From contig NZ_CYPW01000011.1 of NCBI RefSeq assembly GCF_001458175.1, forward strand, positions 1 to 63,392: DNA of 63,392 nucleotides, written 5' to 3'. The notes under the pieces were generated by a model. The model saw only the letters and a list, made by a program, of their open reading frames with translations. It was not told the origin of the DNA and searched no databases. Every line of letters starts with the position of its first letter. The stretch's first letter is position 1. Both the position numbers and the translations under genes were made by a program. Source of the stretch: Shimia marina (GTDB lineage Bacteria; Pseudomonadota; Alphaproteobacteria; Rhodobacterales; Rhodobacteraceae). This document shows positions 35,263 through 44,873 of the stretch, one piece after another.

Positions 35263-36513
35263 ATGCGAGTTTTCACAAAGACTAAGGGTGCTATTGTTGG
35301 CGCATTGCTGGCCAGCACCAGCATGGCGCAGGCTGCAGATGTGGAGGTTCTGCACTGGTGGACATCTGGTGGTGAAGCGGCGGCGCTGAACGTGCTGAAG
35401 CAGGATCTGGAAGGCCAGAGCGTTGGCTGGCAGGATATGCCGGTTGCCGGTGGCGGCGGTGAGCAGGCGATGACCGTACTGCGCGCGCGTGTCACAGCCG
35501 GCAACCCACCAACTGCTGTACAGGCGCTGGGCTTTGATATTCTGGACTGGGCCGATCAGGGGGCCTTGGCAAACCTGAATGATGTTGCGGCCAAAGAAGG
35601 CTGGGATGCGGTTGTGCCGGATGCGCTGAAAGCCTTTGCCAAAGCCGATGGCAAATGGGTGTCTGCGCCGGTGAACGTGCACTCCACCAACTGGGTCTGG
35701 GCCAACAAGGCGGTTCTGGATGCCAATGGCATTGCACAGCCCACATCCTGGGATGAGTTTGTTTCCGCTGTGGAAGCTCTGAAAGCGGCGGGTGTCACCC
35801 CAATCGCGCATGGCGGACAAGCTTGGCAGGATGCCACTGTGTTTGACGCGGTTGCGATGGGGGCATTGGGCCCGGATGGCTACAAAGCGGCCTTCATTGA
35901 TCTGGACAGCGCGACGCTGGGCAGCGATGCGATGAAAACCGCCTTTGATCGCATGGCCTTTATCCGTGACAATGTGGATGACAACTTCTCTGGCCGTGAC
36001 TGGAATCTCGCAACCGCGATGGTGATCAACGGCGAGGCAGGTTTCCAGATGATGGGCGACTGGGCCAAGGGCGAGTTCCTGAACGCGGGCAAAGTGCCGG
36101 GTGAGGACTTCCTGTGTTTCCGCTTCCCGGGGACCGCAGAGCAGGTGACCTTCAACGCGGACCAGTTCATGATGTTTGATCAGGGCGGTGAAGTGTCCTC
36201 CGAGCAGGCGGCGCTTGCCAGCGCGATCCTGTCGCCAAGCTTCCAGTCCGCGTTCAACGTGGTGAAAGGCTCCGTGCCTGCGCGTACCGATGTGTCGGAT
36301 GCAGATTTTGACGCCTGCGGCAAGCAGGGCATGAAAGATCTCGCGGCGGCGGCTTCCAGCGGCAACCTGTTTGGTTCCATGGCACATGGCCATGCTGCGC
36401 CAGCGTCGGTTAAAAATGCGGTGTACGATGTGGTGACTGCGCATTTCAACGGCGAGTATGACAGCGAGACTGCTGTGCAGGAGCTCGTGGATGCGGTTGA
36501 AATCGCTCAGTAA
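35263..36513 (+). CDS. Glucose/mannose-type ABC substrate-binding protein
   Basis: Periplasmic binding protein of 416 residues with a signal peptide ending near '[13 protein letters not shown]'. The stretches '[20 protein letters not shown]', '[21 protein letters not shown]', '[10 protein letters not shown]'-like, '[16 protein letters not shown]', '[18 protein letters not shown]' and '[15 protein letters not shown]' match the GtsA type that binds glucose or mannose in Pseudomonas and Thermus. A strong ribosome site GGGAGG precedes it. It supplies the two permeases downstream. A monosaccharide ligand fits the isomerase and kinase genes at the end of the operon. Confidence 0.9.
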   Translation: MRVFTKTKGAIVGALLASTSMAQAADVEVLHWWTSGGEAAALNVLKQDLEGQSVGWQDMPVAGGGGEQAMTVLRARVTAGNPPTAVQALGFDILDWADQGALANLNDVAAKEGWDAVVPDALKAFAKADGKWVSAPVNVHSTNWVWANKAVLDANGIAQPTSWDEFVSAVEALKAAGVTPIAHGGQAWQDATVFDAVAMGALGPDGYKAAFIDLDSATLGSDAMKTAFDRMAFIRDNVDDNFSGRDWNLATAMVINGEAGFQMMGDWAKGEFLNAGKVPGEDFLCFRFPGTAEQVTFNADQFMMFDQGGEVSSEQAALASAILSPSFQSAFNVVKGSVPARTDVSDADFDACGKQGMKDLAAAASSGNLFGSMAHGHAAPASVKNAVYDVVTAHFNGEYDSETAVQELVDAVEIAQ

Positions 36514-36543
36514 ACCCTAGGTTTCCTCAGAGTTACCTCCCCG

Positions 36544-36573
36544 GGCGGGGTCGCCACTTTAGACCCCGCCTTT
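36544..36573 (+). terminator. Intercistronic hairpin after the binding-protein gene
   Basis: Arms GGCGGGGTC (36544-36552) and GACCCCGCC (36562-36570), a 9-nt loop, then TTT. Likely a partial terminator or stabiliser that raises binding-protein mRNA over permease mRNA. Confidence 0.65.
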
Positions 36574-36625
36574 GAATTTGGCCTTTGGCCCTCTCTCTCG
36601 TTCCTGCCATCAAGGAGGACGCGTA

Positions 36626-37519
36626 ATGGCGCAGTCTGCCAACGCGGATCTTAAGACCCGTCTACAGAACTGGATTCCGAAGCTGGTGTTGTCACCATCG
36701 CTGGCGGTGATCCTGGTATTCGTTTACGGCTTCATCCTGTTTTCCGTCTATCTCAGCTTCACCGACAGTCGCATTCTGCCATCCTATGGTTGGGTCGGCT
36801 GGGAGAACTATTCCAAGCTGTGGCGTCTGAGCCATTGGGAAATTTCGCTCACCAATATGGGGATCTTTGCCCTACTGTATATCACCCTCTGTACCGCAAT
36901 TGGGTTGGGGCTGGCGATCTTCCTTGATCAGAAAATTCGCGGCGAGGGCATGTTGCGCCCGCTCTATCTCTATCCGATGGCGCTGTCGTTTATTGTGACT
37001 GGCACGGCATGGAAGTGGTTTCTGGATCCGGGCATCGGCCTTGAAAACGTGATGCACACCTGGGGTTGGGAAAGCTTCAAGTTCGATTGGATCAAAAACC
37101 GCGACTACGCGATTTACACTGTAGTGCTGGCGGCGGTCTGGCAAACCTCGGGCTTTGTCATGGCGATGTTTCTCGCCGGGCTGCGCGGCATCGACAATGA
37201 AATCCTGAAAGCCGCACAGATGGACGGGGCCAGCAACTGGAACCTTTATCGCCGGATCATCATTCCGCAGCTGCGCCCGGCGTTTCTGTCGGCTTTTGTG
37301 ATCCTGAGCCATCTGGCGATCAAGACCTTTGATCTGGTGATCGCTTTGACAGGTGGGGGGCCGGGGCGGGCCACGGAGCTGCCTGCGACCTTCATGTATT
37401 CCTACACGTTCACGCGCAACCAGATGGGGATCGGATCGGCCTCGGCCACGATCATGCTGATGGCGATTGCCGCGATTATGGTGCCTTACCTTTACTCCGA
37501 ACTGCGGGAGAAACGCTGA
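36626..37519 (+). CDS. Sugar ABC permease (GtsB-like)
   Basis: Inner-membrane permease of 297 residues with six hydrophobic segments and the EAA-loop 'KAAQMDGASNWNLYRRIIIP' near residue 200. The start at 36626 follows a clean AAGGAGG ribosome site; the frame is open upstream but lacks such a site. It ends in a TGATG overlap with the second permease gene, so the pair is translated together. Confidence 0.94.
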   Translation: MAQSANADLKTRLQNWIPKLVLSPSLAVILVFVYGFILFSVYLSFTDSRILPSYGWVGWENYSKLWRLSHWEISLTNMGIFALLYITLCTAIGLGLAIFLDQKIRGEGMLRPLYLYPMALSFIVTGTAWKWFLDPGIGLENVMHTWGWESFKFDWIKNRDYAIYTVVLAAVWQTSGFVMAMFLAGLRGIDNEILKAAQMDGASNWNLYRRIIIPQLRPAFLSAFVILSHLAIKTFDLVIALTGGGPGRATELPATFMYSYTFTRNQMGIGSASATIMLMAIAAIMVPYLYSELREKR

Positions 37520-38400
37520 TGTCTGTGGCCACACAAGATACCGCCATTCGCACCGGACGCGTGACCCGCACGCTGATCTATGTGGTGCTCATCCTCTTTG
37601 CTCTTTTCTATCTTCTGCCGCTTTACGTGATGCTGGTGAATTCAGTGAAGCCGCTGGAGGAGATCACCGGTGGGGGCATGATGAGCCTGCCCGATGCCTT
37701 TACGATTGAACCCTGGAAACAAGCCTGGGCCAGCGCGCAGATCGGGGTGGAGCCAACCGGGCTGAAACCGTATTTCTGGAACTCCATCAAAATGGTGGTG
37801 CCCGCAGTGACGATCTCCACAGTACTTGGGGCGCTGAATGGCTATGTGCTGACGAAATGGCGTTTCAAAGGGGATACGATCCTCTTTGGTCTGATGCTAT
37901 TTGCCTGCTTTATCCCGTTTCAGATCGTGCTGATCCCGATGGCACGGATGCTGGGGCTGATGGGGCTCGCCGGGTCTACCTATGGGTTGTCCTTTGTCCA
38001 CATCGTCTTCGGGATCGGCTTCACCACGCTGTATTTCCGCAACTACTATGCGGTGTTCCCAACCGAGCTGATCCGGGCGGCGCAGATTGATGGGGCGGGG
38101 TTCTTTCAGATCTTCTGGCGTATCCTGTTGCCAAGCTCTGGCCCGATCGCGGTGGTCAGCGTGATCTGGCAGTTCACCAACATCTGGAATGACTTCTTGT
38201 TTGGGGCCTCTTTTGCCGATGCGAGCAGCCAGCCGATGACCGTGGCGCTCAACAATCTGGTGCAGTCCTCAACGGGCGTCAAAGAATACAACGTGCATTT
38301 CGCAGGGGCGATCCTCGCGGCAATGCCCACTCTCTTCGTCTACATCGTGGCCGGTCGGTACTTCGTGCGCGGTCTGATGGCGGGCTCTGTAAAAGGATAA
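37519..38400 (+). CDS. Sugar ABC permease (GtsC-like)
   Basis: Second permease of the importer, 293 residues, six hydrophobic segments. The EAA loop reads 'RAAQIDGAGFFQIFWRILLP' near residue 190, and the protein ends 'VRGLMAGSVKG' as is common for MalG-type permeases. It begins in the TGATG overlap with its partner and is followed 6 bp later by the ATPase gene. Confidence 0.95.
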   Translation: MSVATQDTAIRTGRVTRTLIYVVLILFALFYLLPLYVMLVNSVKPLEEITGGGMMSLPDAFTIEPWKQAWASAQIGVEPTGLKPYFWNSIKMVVPAVTISTVLGALNGYVLTKWRFKGDTILFGLMLFACFIPFQIVLIPMARMLGLMGLAGSTYGLSFVHIVFGIGFTTLYFRNYYAVFPTELIRAAQIDGAGFFQIFWRILLPSSGPIAVVSVIWQFTNIWNDFLFGASFADASSQPMTVALNNLVQSSTGVKEYNVHFAGAILAAMPTLFVYIVAGRYFVRGLMAGSVKG

Positions 38401-38406
38401 GACTTC

Positions 38407-39519
38407 ATGGGCTTTCTCGACATTGACAAGGCAACCAAATCTTATGGTGCTGTCGAAGTGCTGCACAATGTGGACATCTCCGTGGAGGAGGGGGAGTTCC
38501 TTGTGCTGGTGGGGCCGTCCGGCTGTGGAAAATCCACCCTTCTGAACATGATCGCCGGGCTGGAGGACATCACCAGCGGTGAGATCCGCATCAAGGATCG
38601 GGCGATGAATGGGGTGCACCCGTCCAACCGCAATATCGCAATGGTGTTTCAGTCTTACGCACTTTACCCCAATATGACCGTTGGCCAGAACATCACCTTT
38701 GGCCTTGAAATGCATGGCGTGCCAAAGCCTGAGCGGCAAAAGGCGATGCAGGAGGTGGCCAAGCTTCTGCAGATTGAGCAGTTGCTGGACCGCAAGCCCG
38801 GCGCGCTGTCTGGGGGGCAGCGGCAGCGGGTTGCCATGGGGCGCGCATTGGTACGGGATCCGGATGTGTTCCTGTTTGATGAGCCGCTCTCAAACCTTGA
38901 TGCGAAACTGCGCGTGGATATGCGCACGGAGATCAAGAAACTGCATCAGAAACTGGGCACCACCATTGTCTATGTGACCCATGACCAGATTGAAGCGCTG
39001 ACGCTGTCGACGCGGATTGCGGTGATGAATGGTGGCTATGTGCAGCAATTGGGCACCCCGCAGGAGATCTATGATCAACCGGCCAATATCTTTGTGGCCA
39101 CCTTCATGGGATCGCCGGCGATGAATGTGGTTCCGGCGCAGGTTGTGATGCAGAATGGTCGCCCAGCGGCATTGGTTACGCTGTCCGACGGTGAACAGGC
39201 GATTTTGCCCTTCAGTCAGGACAATCTGGCACCCTATGAGGGGCGTGAGATCTTGCTGGGGATCCGCCCGGAAACCATCACCGACCCAGACAGCGCGGAC
39301 CGTAAATCCAGCAACATTGCAGAGCTGATCAACCGCATTGATGTGACGGAGCCGGCGGGGTCAGATACCTTTGTGTCCATGCAGCTTGGCGGGCGTGATG
39401 TGATTTCACGCATGCGATCTGATGTGCCCGTAGTGGCAGGTCAAAGCTTTACCTTTGCGGTGAATATGGAAAAGGCCGTGGCCTTCGATCCGGATACAGA
39501 AATGCGGATTGCCCCCTGA
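38407..39519 (+). CDS. Sugar ABC transporter ATPase (UgpC/MalK type)
   Basis: Energising subunit of the importer, 370 residues. Walker A 'GPSGCGKST' is at about 37-45, the signature '[14 protein letters not shown]' near 135 and Walker B '[12 protein letters not shown]' after it. The C-terminal regulatory part contains 'LLGIRPETITDPD'. Its stop codon overlaps the start of the GMC oxidoreductase gene, tying transport to the oxidation genes in one transcript. Confidence 0.95.
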   Translation: MGFLDIDKATKSYGAVEVLHNVDISVEEGEFLVLVGPSGCGKSTLLNMIAGLEDITSGEIRIKDRAMNGVHPSNRNIAMVFQSYALYPNMTVGQNITFGLEMHGVPKPERQKAMQEVAKLLQIEQLLDRKPGALSGGQRQRVAMGRALVRDPDVFLFDEPLSNLDAKLRVDMRTEIKKLHQKLGTTIVYVTHDQIEALTLSTRIAVMNGGYVQQLGTPQEIYDQPANIFVATFMGSPAMNVVPAQVVMQNGRPAALVTLSDGEQAILPFSQDNLAPYEGREILLGIRPETITDPDSADRKSSNIAELINRIDVTEPAGSDTFVSMQLGGRDVISRMRSDVPVVAGQSFTFAVNMEKAVAFDPDTEMRIAP

Positions 39520-41012
39520 TGGACGCGGATGTGGTCATCATTGGCTCGGGCATTGGCGGGGCAAGCATGGCGGCGGCACTGGCGCCGTCAGGCAAGCATA
39601 TTGTAGTGTTGGAGCGCGGCGAACCTCTGCGCCCCGGCCCGCAGGATCGCGATGCCAAAGCGATCTTTGGGGATGGCTGTTTCCGATCCGGGGAGACCTG
39701 GCTGGATGGTGCGGGGCGCGCCTTCTCTCCGGGCAATTACCACTATGTCGGGGGCAACTCGAAATTCTATGGCGCTGTGATGCTACGCTATCGGGAAGCG
39801 GATTTTCGTCCCGTTGAGCATCGTGAAGGCACAACGCCGGGCTGGCCAATCTCTTATGCTGATCTCGCGCCGGATTATACCGCCGCCGAAGCTCTTTTTA
39901 AGGTGCGCGGTGCCGCAGAGGAAGATCCAACAGATCCGGCACGCGGCTGCAGGCTGCCTTTTGACGCGGTGCAGGATGAACCTGATATCGCGGATTTGCG
40001 CAAGCGGTTGAGAGGTGTGGGGCTAAAGCCTGCCTCTTTGCCATTGGCTCTGGATATCGAAACGTGGCTGGCGCACGGGCAGACAACTTGGGATGCCTAT
40101 CCGAACACCTGCGCGGGCAAACATGATGGGGAAACCGTTTTGATGCAGGCTTGTGTCAATGGGCGCGTCGCGCTTTGGACGGGCTGTGATGTACATCAAC
40201 TTGAAATAGGTGTTGATGGGCGCGTGTCGGCTGTCCACTACCGTCAAGACGGCAAAGACAAGCGTATCACAGCGCCTGTGGTGGTGCTGGCAGCGGGGGC
40301 TGTGCACTCAGCGGCGCTGCTGTTGTCATCTGCCAATGACAATTTCCCGACTGGGCTGGCGAACAGCTCAGATCAGGTAGGCCGCAACTTCATGAACCAC
40401 AATTGCAGCGCCGTGTTGGCGTTACATCCCCTGCGGCGCAATCATGCTGTCTATCAGAAGACCCTGATGATGAACGACTATTACCATGATGACGGCCAAG
40501 GCGGGGCGCCGCTTGGCAATGTTCAGATGCTTGGCAAAATCACCGGGCCGATTTTGGCAGCGACATCAGGATTGCCCGGTTTCATTGCGCAATGGATCGC
40601 CGCCCGCAGTTTTGATTTTTACGCGATGAGCGAGGACCTGCCGCAATCTGACAGCCGCGTGACGGTCAAGAACGGGCAAATCAGCCTGGCCTGGCAGCGC
40701 TCCAATTGGTCGGCGCATGAGGCTTTGGTCAAGCAGTTGAAAGTGAAGCTGCGGCAAGCCGGATGTCCAGTGGTGCTGAGCCGCGCGTTTGATCGCACCA
40801 CCCCGTCGCATCAATGTGGCACGGCCCGCATGGGCAAGGATCCGGCGCATTCCGTTGTTGATCGCTTTGGGCGCTGTCATGACCATCCCAATCTTTTTAT
40901 TTCCGACGCCTCTGTTCTGCCGACGTCCGCTGCGGTGAACCCGGCGCTGACCATTGCGGCGCTGGCCTTGCGATCCGGGCAGCACATTCTTGAGACGGAG
41001 TTTGCGACATGA
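39519..41012 (+). CDS. GMC-family oxidoreductase 1
   Basis: FAD-dependent alcohol/sugar oxidoreductase of 497 residues. The FAD motif 'DVVIIGSGIGGASMAAAL' is at about 4-21, and the C-terminal GMC block holds 'SHQCGTARMG' with the catalytic His region and 'DASVLPTSAAVNPALTIAAL'. The layout resembles the sugar- or cholesterol-oxidase-like branch rather than choline dehydrogenase, and differs clearly from the second GMC protein of this operon. It could oxidise a sugar ring hydroxyl (3-keto sugar chemistry) or another alcohol; the substrate is unknown. Confidence 0.87.
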   Translation: MDADVVIIGSGIGGASMAAALAPSGKHIVVLERGEPLRPGPQDRDAKAIFGDGCFRSGETWLDGAGRAFSPGNYHYVGGNSKFYGAVMLRYREADFRPVEHREGTTPGWPISYADLAPDYTAAEALFKVRGAAEEDPTDPARGCRLPFDAVQDEPDIADLRKRLRGVGLKPASLPLALDIETWLAHGQTTWDAYPNTCAGKHDGETVLMQACVNGRVALWTGCDVHQLEIGVDGRVSAVHYRQDGKDKRITAPVVVLAAGAVHSAALLLSSANDNFPTGLANSSDQVGRNFMNHNCSAVLALHPLRRNHAVYQKTLMMNDYYHDDGQGGAPLGNVQMLGKITGPILAATSGLPGFIAQWIAARSFDFYAMSEDLPQSDSRVTVKNGQISLAWQRSNWSAHEALVKQLKVKLRQAGCPVVLSRAFDRTTPSHQCGTARMGKDPAHSVVDRFGRCHDHPNLFISDASVLPTSAAVNPALTIAALALRSGQHILETEFAT

Positions 41013-41767
41013 GTGGCGTGGCATTGATCACTGGCGGGCAGCAGGGCATTGGGCTTGGCATCGCCAAAGCGCTGAAAGAGGCGGGGTTTTCCATCGCGAT
41101 CGCGTCTCTGCCAGAGCGGGATGCACCGGTGGTGCAGCAGGCGATCAAAGTGCTTGGCGGTGATGCGGCCTATTTTTGTCATGACGTGCGGGAGGTGGCG
41201 GCGGCCCCTGTGCTGTTGGATCAGGTGGAGGCGGCGCTTGGGCCGGTGACCACCTTGGTCAATAACGCAGGCGTTGGCGCACCCGTGCGGGGCGATCTGC
41301 TCGATCTGAAGCCGGAGAACTGGGATTTTGTGCAGAACGTCAATCTGCGCGGCGCGTTTTTTCTGACGCAGGAGGTGGCGCGTCGCATGTTGGCGCAGGA
41401 GAGCGCCGCCTATCGTTCCATCAGCTTTGTCACCTCTGTCAGCGCCACAATGGCGAGCCCTGAGCGGGCGGAATACTGCGTGTCAAAAGCAGGCGCGGCG
41501 ATGATGACGCAGCTGTTTGCGCTGCGGCTGGCGGCGGCCAACATTGGCGTGTTTGAGCTGCGTCCCGGCGTGATTGCCACCGAGATGACCGCCGGTGTGA
41601 AAGAGACATATGACGCAAGGATTGCGGAGGGGCTGGTGCCAGCGGGGCGCTGGGGGCAGCCGGAAGATATCGGACAAATGATGGTGCCACTGGCGCAGGG
41701 ACAGATGGCTTATTGCAGCGGGTCGGTGATCCGGGCGGACGGTGGTCTGTCGATTGCGCGGCTGTGA
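41009..41767 (+). CDS. Short-chain dehydrogenase/reductase 1 (FabG-like)
   Basis: NAD(P)-dependent oxidoreductase of 252 residues. The cofactor motif 'ITGGQQGIGLGIA' is at about 7-19, 'NNAGVG' near 87, the catalytic Ser in 'FVTSVSA' and the YxxxK pair in 'EYCVSKAGAAM' near 156. It ends 'GSVIRADGGLSIARL', as in 3-oxoacyl reductase-like SDRs that act on many small ketones and sugars. It overlaps the preceding gene by 4 bp. Confidence 0.92.
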   Translation: MSGVALITGGQQGIGLGIAKALKEAGFSIAIASLPERDAPVVQQAIKVLGGDAAYFCHDVREVAAAPVLLDQVEAALGPVTTLVNNAGVGAPVRGDLLDLKPENWDFVQNVNLRGAFFLTQEVARRMLAQESAAYRSISFVTSVSATMASPERAEYCVSKAGAAMMTQLFALRLAAANIGVFELRPGVIATEMTAGVKETYDARIAEGLVPAGRWGQPEDIGQMMVPLAQGQMAYCSGSVIRADGGLSIARL

Positions 41768-41776
41768 GGAACGGAT

Positions 41777-43369
41777 ATGCAGACGGAATTTGATTTTATC
41801 GTCGTGGGCGGCGGATCGGCCGGATCGGTCATTGCGTCGCGCCTGAGCGAGGTGGCTGATGTGTCGGTGTTGCTGTTGGAAGCGGGCGGCAGTGATCGTC
41901 ATCCGTTTTTCCACCTGCCTGCGGGCTTTGCCAAGATGACCAAGGGCATCGGCAGCTGGGGCTGGACAACAGTGCCACAGAAACACATGCAAAATAAGGT
42001 GTTTCCCTATACGCAGGCCAAGGTGATTGGCGGTGGCTCGGCGATCAATGCGCAGATTTACACCCGAGGTGCGGCGCAGGATTATGACGATTGGCGCCAG
42101 ATGGGCTGTGAGGGCTGGAGCTATGAGGATGTGCTGCCGTATTTCCGCAAATCTGAGGACAATGACACCTATGAGGGACGCTATCATGGCAAGGGTGGCC
42201 CGCTGGGCGTGAGCCAGCCAAGTGCACCTTTGCCGATTTGTGATGCCTTCATTGCCGCCGGTGGCCAATTGGGCATTCCGGCCACCAAGGATGTGAATGG
42301 CGAAAAACAGGATGGTGTTGGCTATTACCAGCTCACTCAACGCAATGCGCGGCGGTCTTCGGCAGCGATGGCCTTTCTGGCACCAAATCGCGATCGCAAG
42401 AACCTGACGGTGCGTATGGGCGCGCAGGTGCGGCGTCTGGCGCTGGAGAATGGGCGCGTGATTGGTGTGGATCTGATGGATGGTACAGAGCTGCGCGCGG
42501 CGCGGGAGGTGGTCTTGTCCTCCGGCGCAATTGGATCGCCGCGCCTGTTGCAGCTGTCGGGCATTGGGCCTGCGGATCAGCTTGCCGCGCTGGGCATCGA
42601 CGTGCAGCTGGATCAGCCCAATGTCGGGGCGAACCTGCAAGATCACCTTGATCTATATGCCATATGTGAGGTGAGCGGCCCGCATACCTATGATCGTTTT
42701 GCCAAGTTGCATATGAGCGCTCTTGCCGGGCTGCAATATCTTTTGGCGCGCAAGGGGCCGGTCGCCAGCAGCCTGTTTGAAACCGGCGGCTTTTGGTATG
42801 CTGATGAAACCGCGCGTTCCCCCGATATTCAGATGCATTTGGGGCTGGGTACTGGCATTGAGGCGGGTGTTGCGGCCATGCCCAATGGAGGCGTGACGTT
42901 GAACGCCTGCTTCCTGCGGCCCCGCTCGCGCGGCACTGTGCGGCTGCAATCGGCGGACCCAAAGAAAGCCCCGCTGATCGACCCGAATTATCTGGCAGAT
43001 CCTTATGACCGGGAGATGTCCCTGCGTGGTTTGCAGCTTGTGCGTGACATTCTCGCTCAGGATGCGCTCAAACCTTATATTCTGGCAGAACGCCTGCCGG
43101 GGCCGACGGTTCAGACCGAGCAGGAGGCTTTCGCGTTCATCTGTCAGCACTCCAAAACCAGCCATCATTGTGCGGGCACCTGTCGCATGGGGGTAGATGC
43201 GGGCGCGGTTGTGGACATCCGGCTGCGGTTCAACGGGCTTGAGGGGCTGCGGATTGCGGATGCCTCGATCATGCCGACGGTGAACTCTTCCAACACCAAT
43301 GCACCATCGATCATGATCGGCGAGAAAGCCGCCGATATGATCAAAGAAGATCAGGGACTTACAGCATGA
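41777..43369 (+). CDS. GMC-family oxidoreductase 2 (choline-dehydrogenase-like)
   Basis: FAD-dependent alcohol dehydrogenase of 530 residues. Typical segments: 'DFIVVGGGSAGSVIASRLSE' (about 5-24), 'KVIGGGSAINAQIYTRG' (about 84-100), the GMC signature 'LSSGAIGSPRLLQLSGIGP' (about 249-267), and the C-terminal 'SHHCAGTCRMG' with the catalytic His and 'NSSNTNAPSIMIGEKAADMI'. Relatives oxidise choline, aliphatic alcohols or 3-hydroxypropionate to aldehydes, which would suit the aldehyde dehydrogenase of the same operon. Confidence 0.92.
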   Translation: MQTEFDFIVVGGGSAGSVIASRLSEVADVSVLLLEAGGSDRHPFFHLPAGFAKMTKGIGSWGWTTVPQKHMQNKVFPYTQAKVIGGGSAINAQIYTRGAAQDYDDWRQMGCEGWSYEDVLPYFRKSEDNDTYEGRYHGKGGPLGVSQPSAPLPICDAFIAAGGQLGIPATKDVNGEKQDGVGYYQLTQRNARRSSAAMAFLAPNRDRKNLTVRMGAQVRRLALENGRVIGVDLMDGTELRAAREVVLSSGAIGSPRLLQLSGIGPADQLAALGIDVQLDQPNVGANLQDHLDLYAICEVSGPHTYDRFAKLHMSALAGLQYLLARKGPVASSLFETGGFWYADETARSPDIQMHLGLGTGIEAGVAAMPNGGVTLNACFLRPRSRGTVRLQSADPKKAPLIDPNYLADPYDREMSLRGLQLVRDILAQDALKPYILAERLPGPTVQTEQEAFAFICQHSKTSHHCAGTCRMGVDAGAVVDIRLRFNGLEGLRIADASIMPTVNSSNTNAPSIMIGEKAADMIKEDQGLTA

Positions 43370-43674
43370 TCAAACATATTGTTCTCACACGGTTTCGGGC
43401 GGATGTCTCTGAAGCGACGATCACGGAAATCTACGCCGGTCTGGCGCGGGTGACAGAGCGTCTTGAGGGCGCAACAGGGTTTCATGGCGGGCGATCGACC
43501 AGCCCGGAAAAGATCGAACGCGGCTATATGCACGGCTTTTCGATTGATTTTGACAGCTTTGACGATCTGGCGACCTATTCCGCCGATGCCGAACACAAAC
43601 GCTGGGGGGCGGAGATCGTCGCCCATGCGGAGGGCGGCCTTGACGGTGTGCTGGTGTTGGACATCGAGGCGTAA
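43366..43674 (+). CDS. Dabb-domain (stress-responsive alpha/beta barrel) protein
   Basis: Small protein of 102 residues of the dimeric alpha-beta barrel type, starting 'MIKHIVLTRFRADVSEATI' and containing 'FHGGRSTSPEK' and 'YMHGFSIDFDSFDDLATY'. Members dimerise; some are enzymes (for example on polyketides), most have no known role. It overlaps the GMC gene by 4 bp. Its place inside a catabolic operon suggests a catalytic or binding role on a pathway intermediate. Confidence 0.88.
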   Translation: MIKHIVLTRFRADVSEATITEIYAGLARVTERLEGATGFHGGRSTSPEKIERGYMHGFSIDFDSFDDLATYSADAEHKRWGAEIVAHAEGGLDGVLVLDIEA

Positions 43675-43700
43675 CGGGTTTTGCAGAGAGGATTGATGAC

Positions 43701-44861
43701 ATGCTGACTTTGCCAACTGCAGACGGGCGTTTGGAATCCTATACGTTAAGCGGCACCCCACTGGTGCCGCGTGCGCCCAAGGTGGCGCTGACGCGCACGG
43801 CTTTTGCCGCAGCCCATGTGGTGTCAGATCCGCTGGCTGAACGGGATCCCTGGACCGGGCGTCCGGCGGTGGATTGGGAGGCCACTCTGGCTTTCCGTCA
43901 CGGGCTTTGGGATCAGGGGCTGGGACTGGCAGAAGCCATGGATACAGCACAGCGTGGCATGGGCGTGGATTGGGACACGGCGCGCGAACTGATCGAGCGG
44001 ACCATGGTCGATGCCAAAGCACATCCGCTGGCGCCACGCGTGGCCTGTGGCGCTGGCACGGATCATGTTGATCCCTCAGAGCTGACCTCAGCAGAGGCCA
44101 TTATTGCCGCTTATGAACATCAGGCCGAAGTGATTGAGGCCGCCGGGGGGCAGTTGATTCTGATGGCCACGCGGGCCTTGCCGGCGATTGGCGCGGATAA
44201 GACGATCTATCGTCAGGTCTACCGCCGCTTGATTGATGGCGCTGCGGAGCCTGTTGTGTTGCATTGGCTGGGGGACATGTTTGATCCGGCTCTGACCGGA
44301 TATTGGGGATGTGCAAATGTGGCCGAGGCCAGTGATTTTGTGCTGGAGCTGATTGCCGAGAACCCGGCGCAGGTGGATGGCATCAAGATTTCTCTGTTGG
44401 ATCAGGCCCACGAAGAAGCTTTCCGGGCCCGCCTGCCTGAAGGCGTGCGGCTTTATACCGGGGATGATTTTAATTATGCGGCGTTGATTGAGGGAAATGG
44501 AGAGCAGTATTCCCATGCCCTGTTGGGGATTTTTGCCGCCATTGCCCCCGCCGCCAGCCAAGCGCTTGAGGCGCTCGCATTGGGAGAAACGGATCGTTAC
44601 CATGCGCTGCTGTCGCCAACCGTGCCGCTTTCGCGGGAGATTTTTCGGGCGCCGACGCGGTTTTACAAGGCTGGGATTGCCTTCCTGTCCTGGCTGAATG
44701 GATCACAGAGCCACTTCATCATGCCCGGAGGATTTCAAGCCAGCCGCGATATCACCCATTATGCAGAAGTCTTTAGGCTGGCAGATACGGCCGGGTTGCT
44801 GGCAGCGCCAGAACTGGCCGAAAACCGCATGAAGGCCTTGCTTTCATTGCATGGTATCTGA
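43701..44861 (+). CDS. DUF993 protein (dihydrodipicolinate-synthase-like TIM barrel)
   Basis: Protein of 386 residues, full length for the DUF993 family, which is related to the DapA-type lyases/aldolases but of unknown reaction. Seen are 'HVVSDPLAERDPW', 'WEATLAFRHGLWDQGLGLAEAMD' over residues 55-77, 'GGQLILMATRALP', 'VVLHWLGDMFDPALTGYWG', 'VDGIKISLLDQAHEE' with a Lys at the likely Schiff-base strand, and 'YTGDDFNYAALIEGNG'. Such proteins occur next to Gfo/Idh oxidoreductases, as here. A retro-aldol or lyase step on an oxidised sugar is a reasonable guess. Confidence 0.85.
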   Translation: MLTLPTADGRLESYTLSGTPLVPRAPKVALTRTAFAAAHVVSDPLAERDPWTGRPAVDWEATLAFRHGLWDQGLGLAEAMDTAQRGMGVDWDTARELIERTMVDAKAHPLAPRVACGAGTDHVDPSELTSAEAIIAAYEHQAEVIEAAGGQLILMATRALPAIGADKTIYRQVYRRLIDGAAEPVVLHWLGDMFDPALTGYWGCANVAEASDFVLELIAENPAQVDGIKISLLDQAHEEAFRARLPEGVRLYTGDDFNYAALIEGNGEQYSHALLGIFAAIAPAASQALEALALGETDRYHALLSPTVPLSREIFRAPTRFYKAGIAFLSWLNGSQSHFIMPGGFQASRDITHYAEVFRLADTAGLLAAPELAENRMKALLSLHGI

Positions 44862-44873
44862 CACCTAGGCGCT

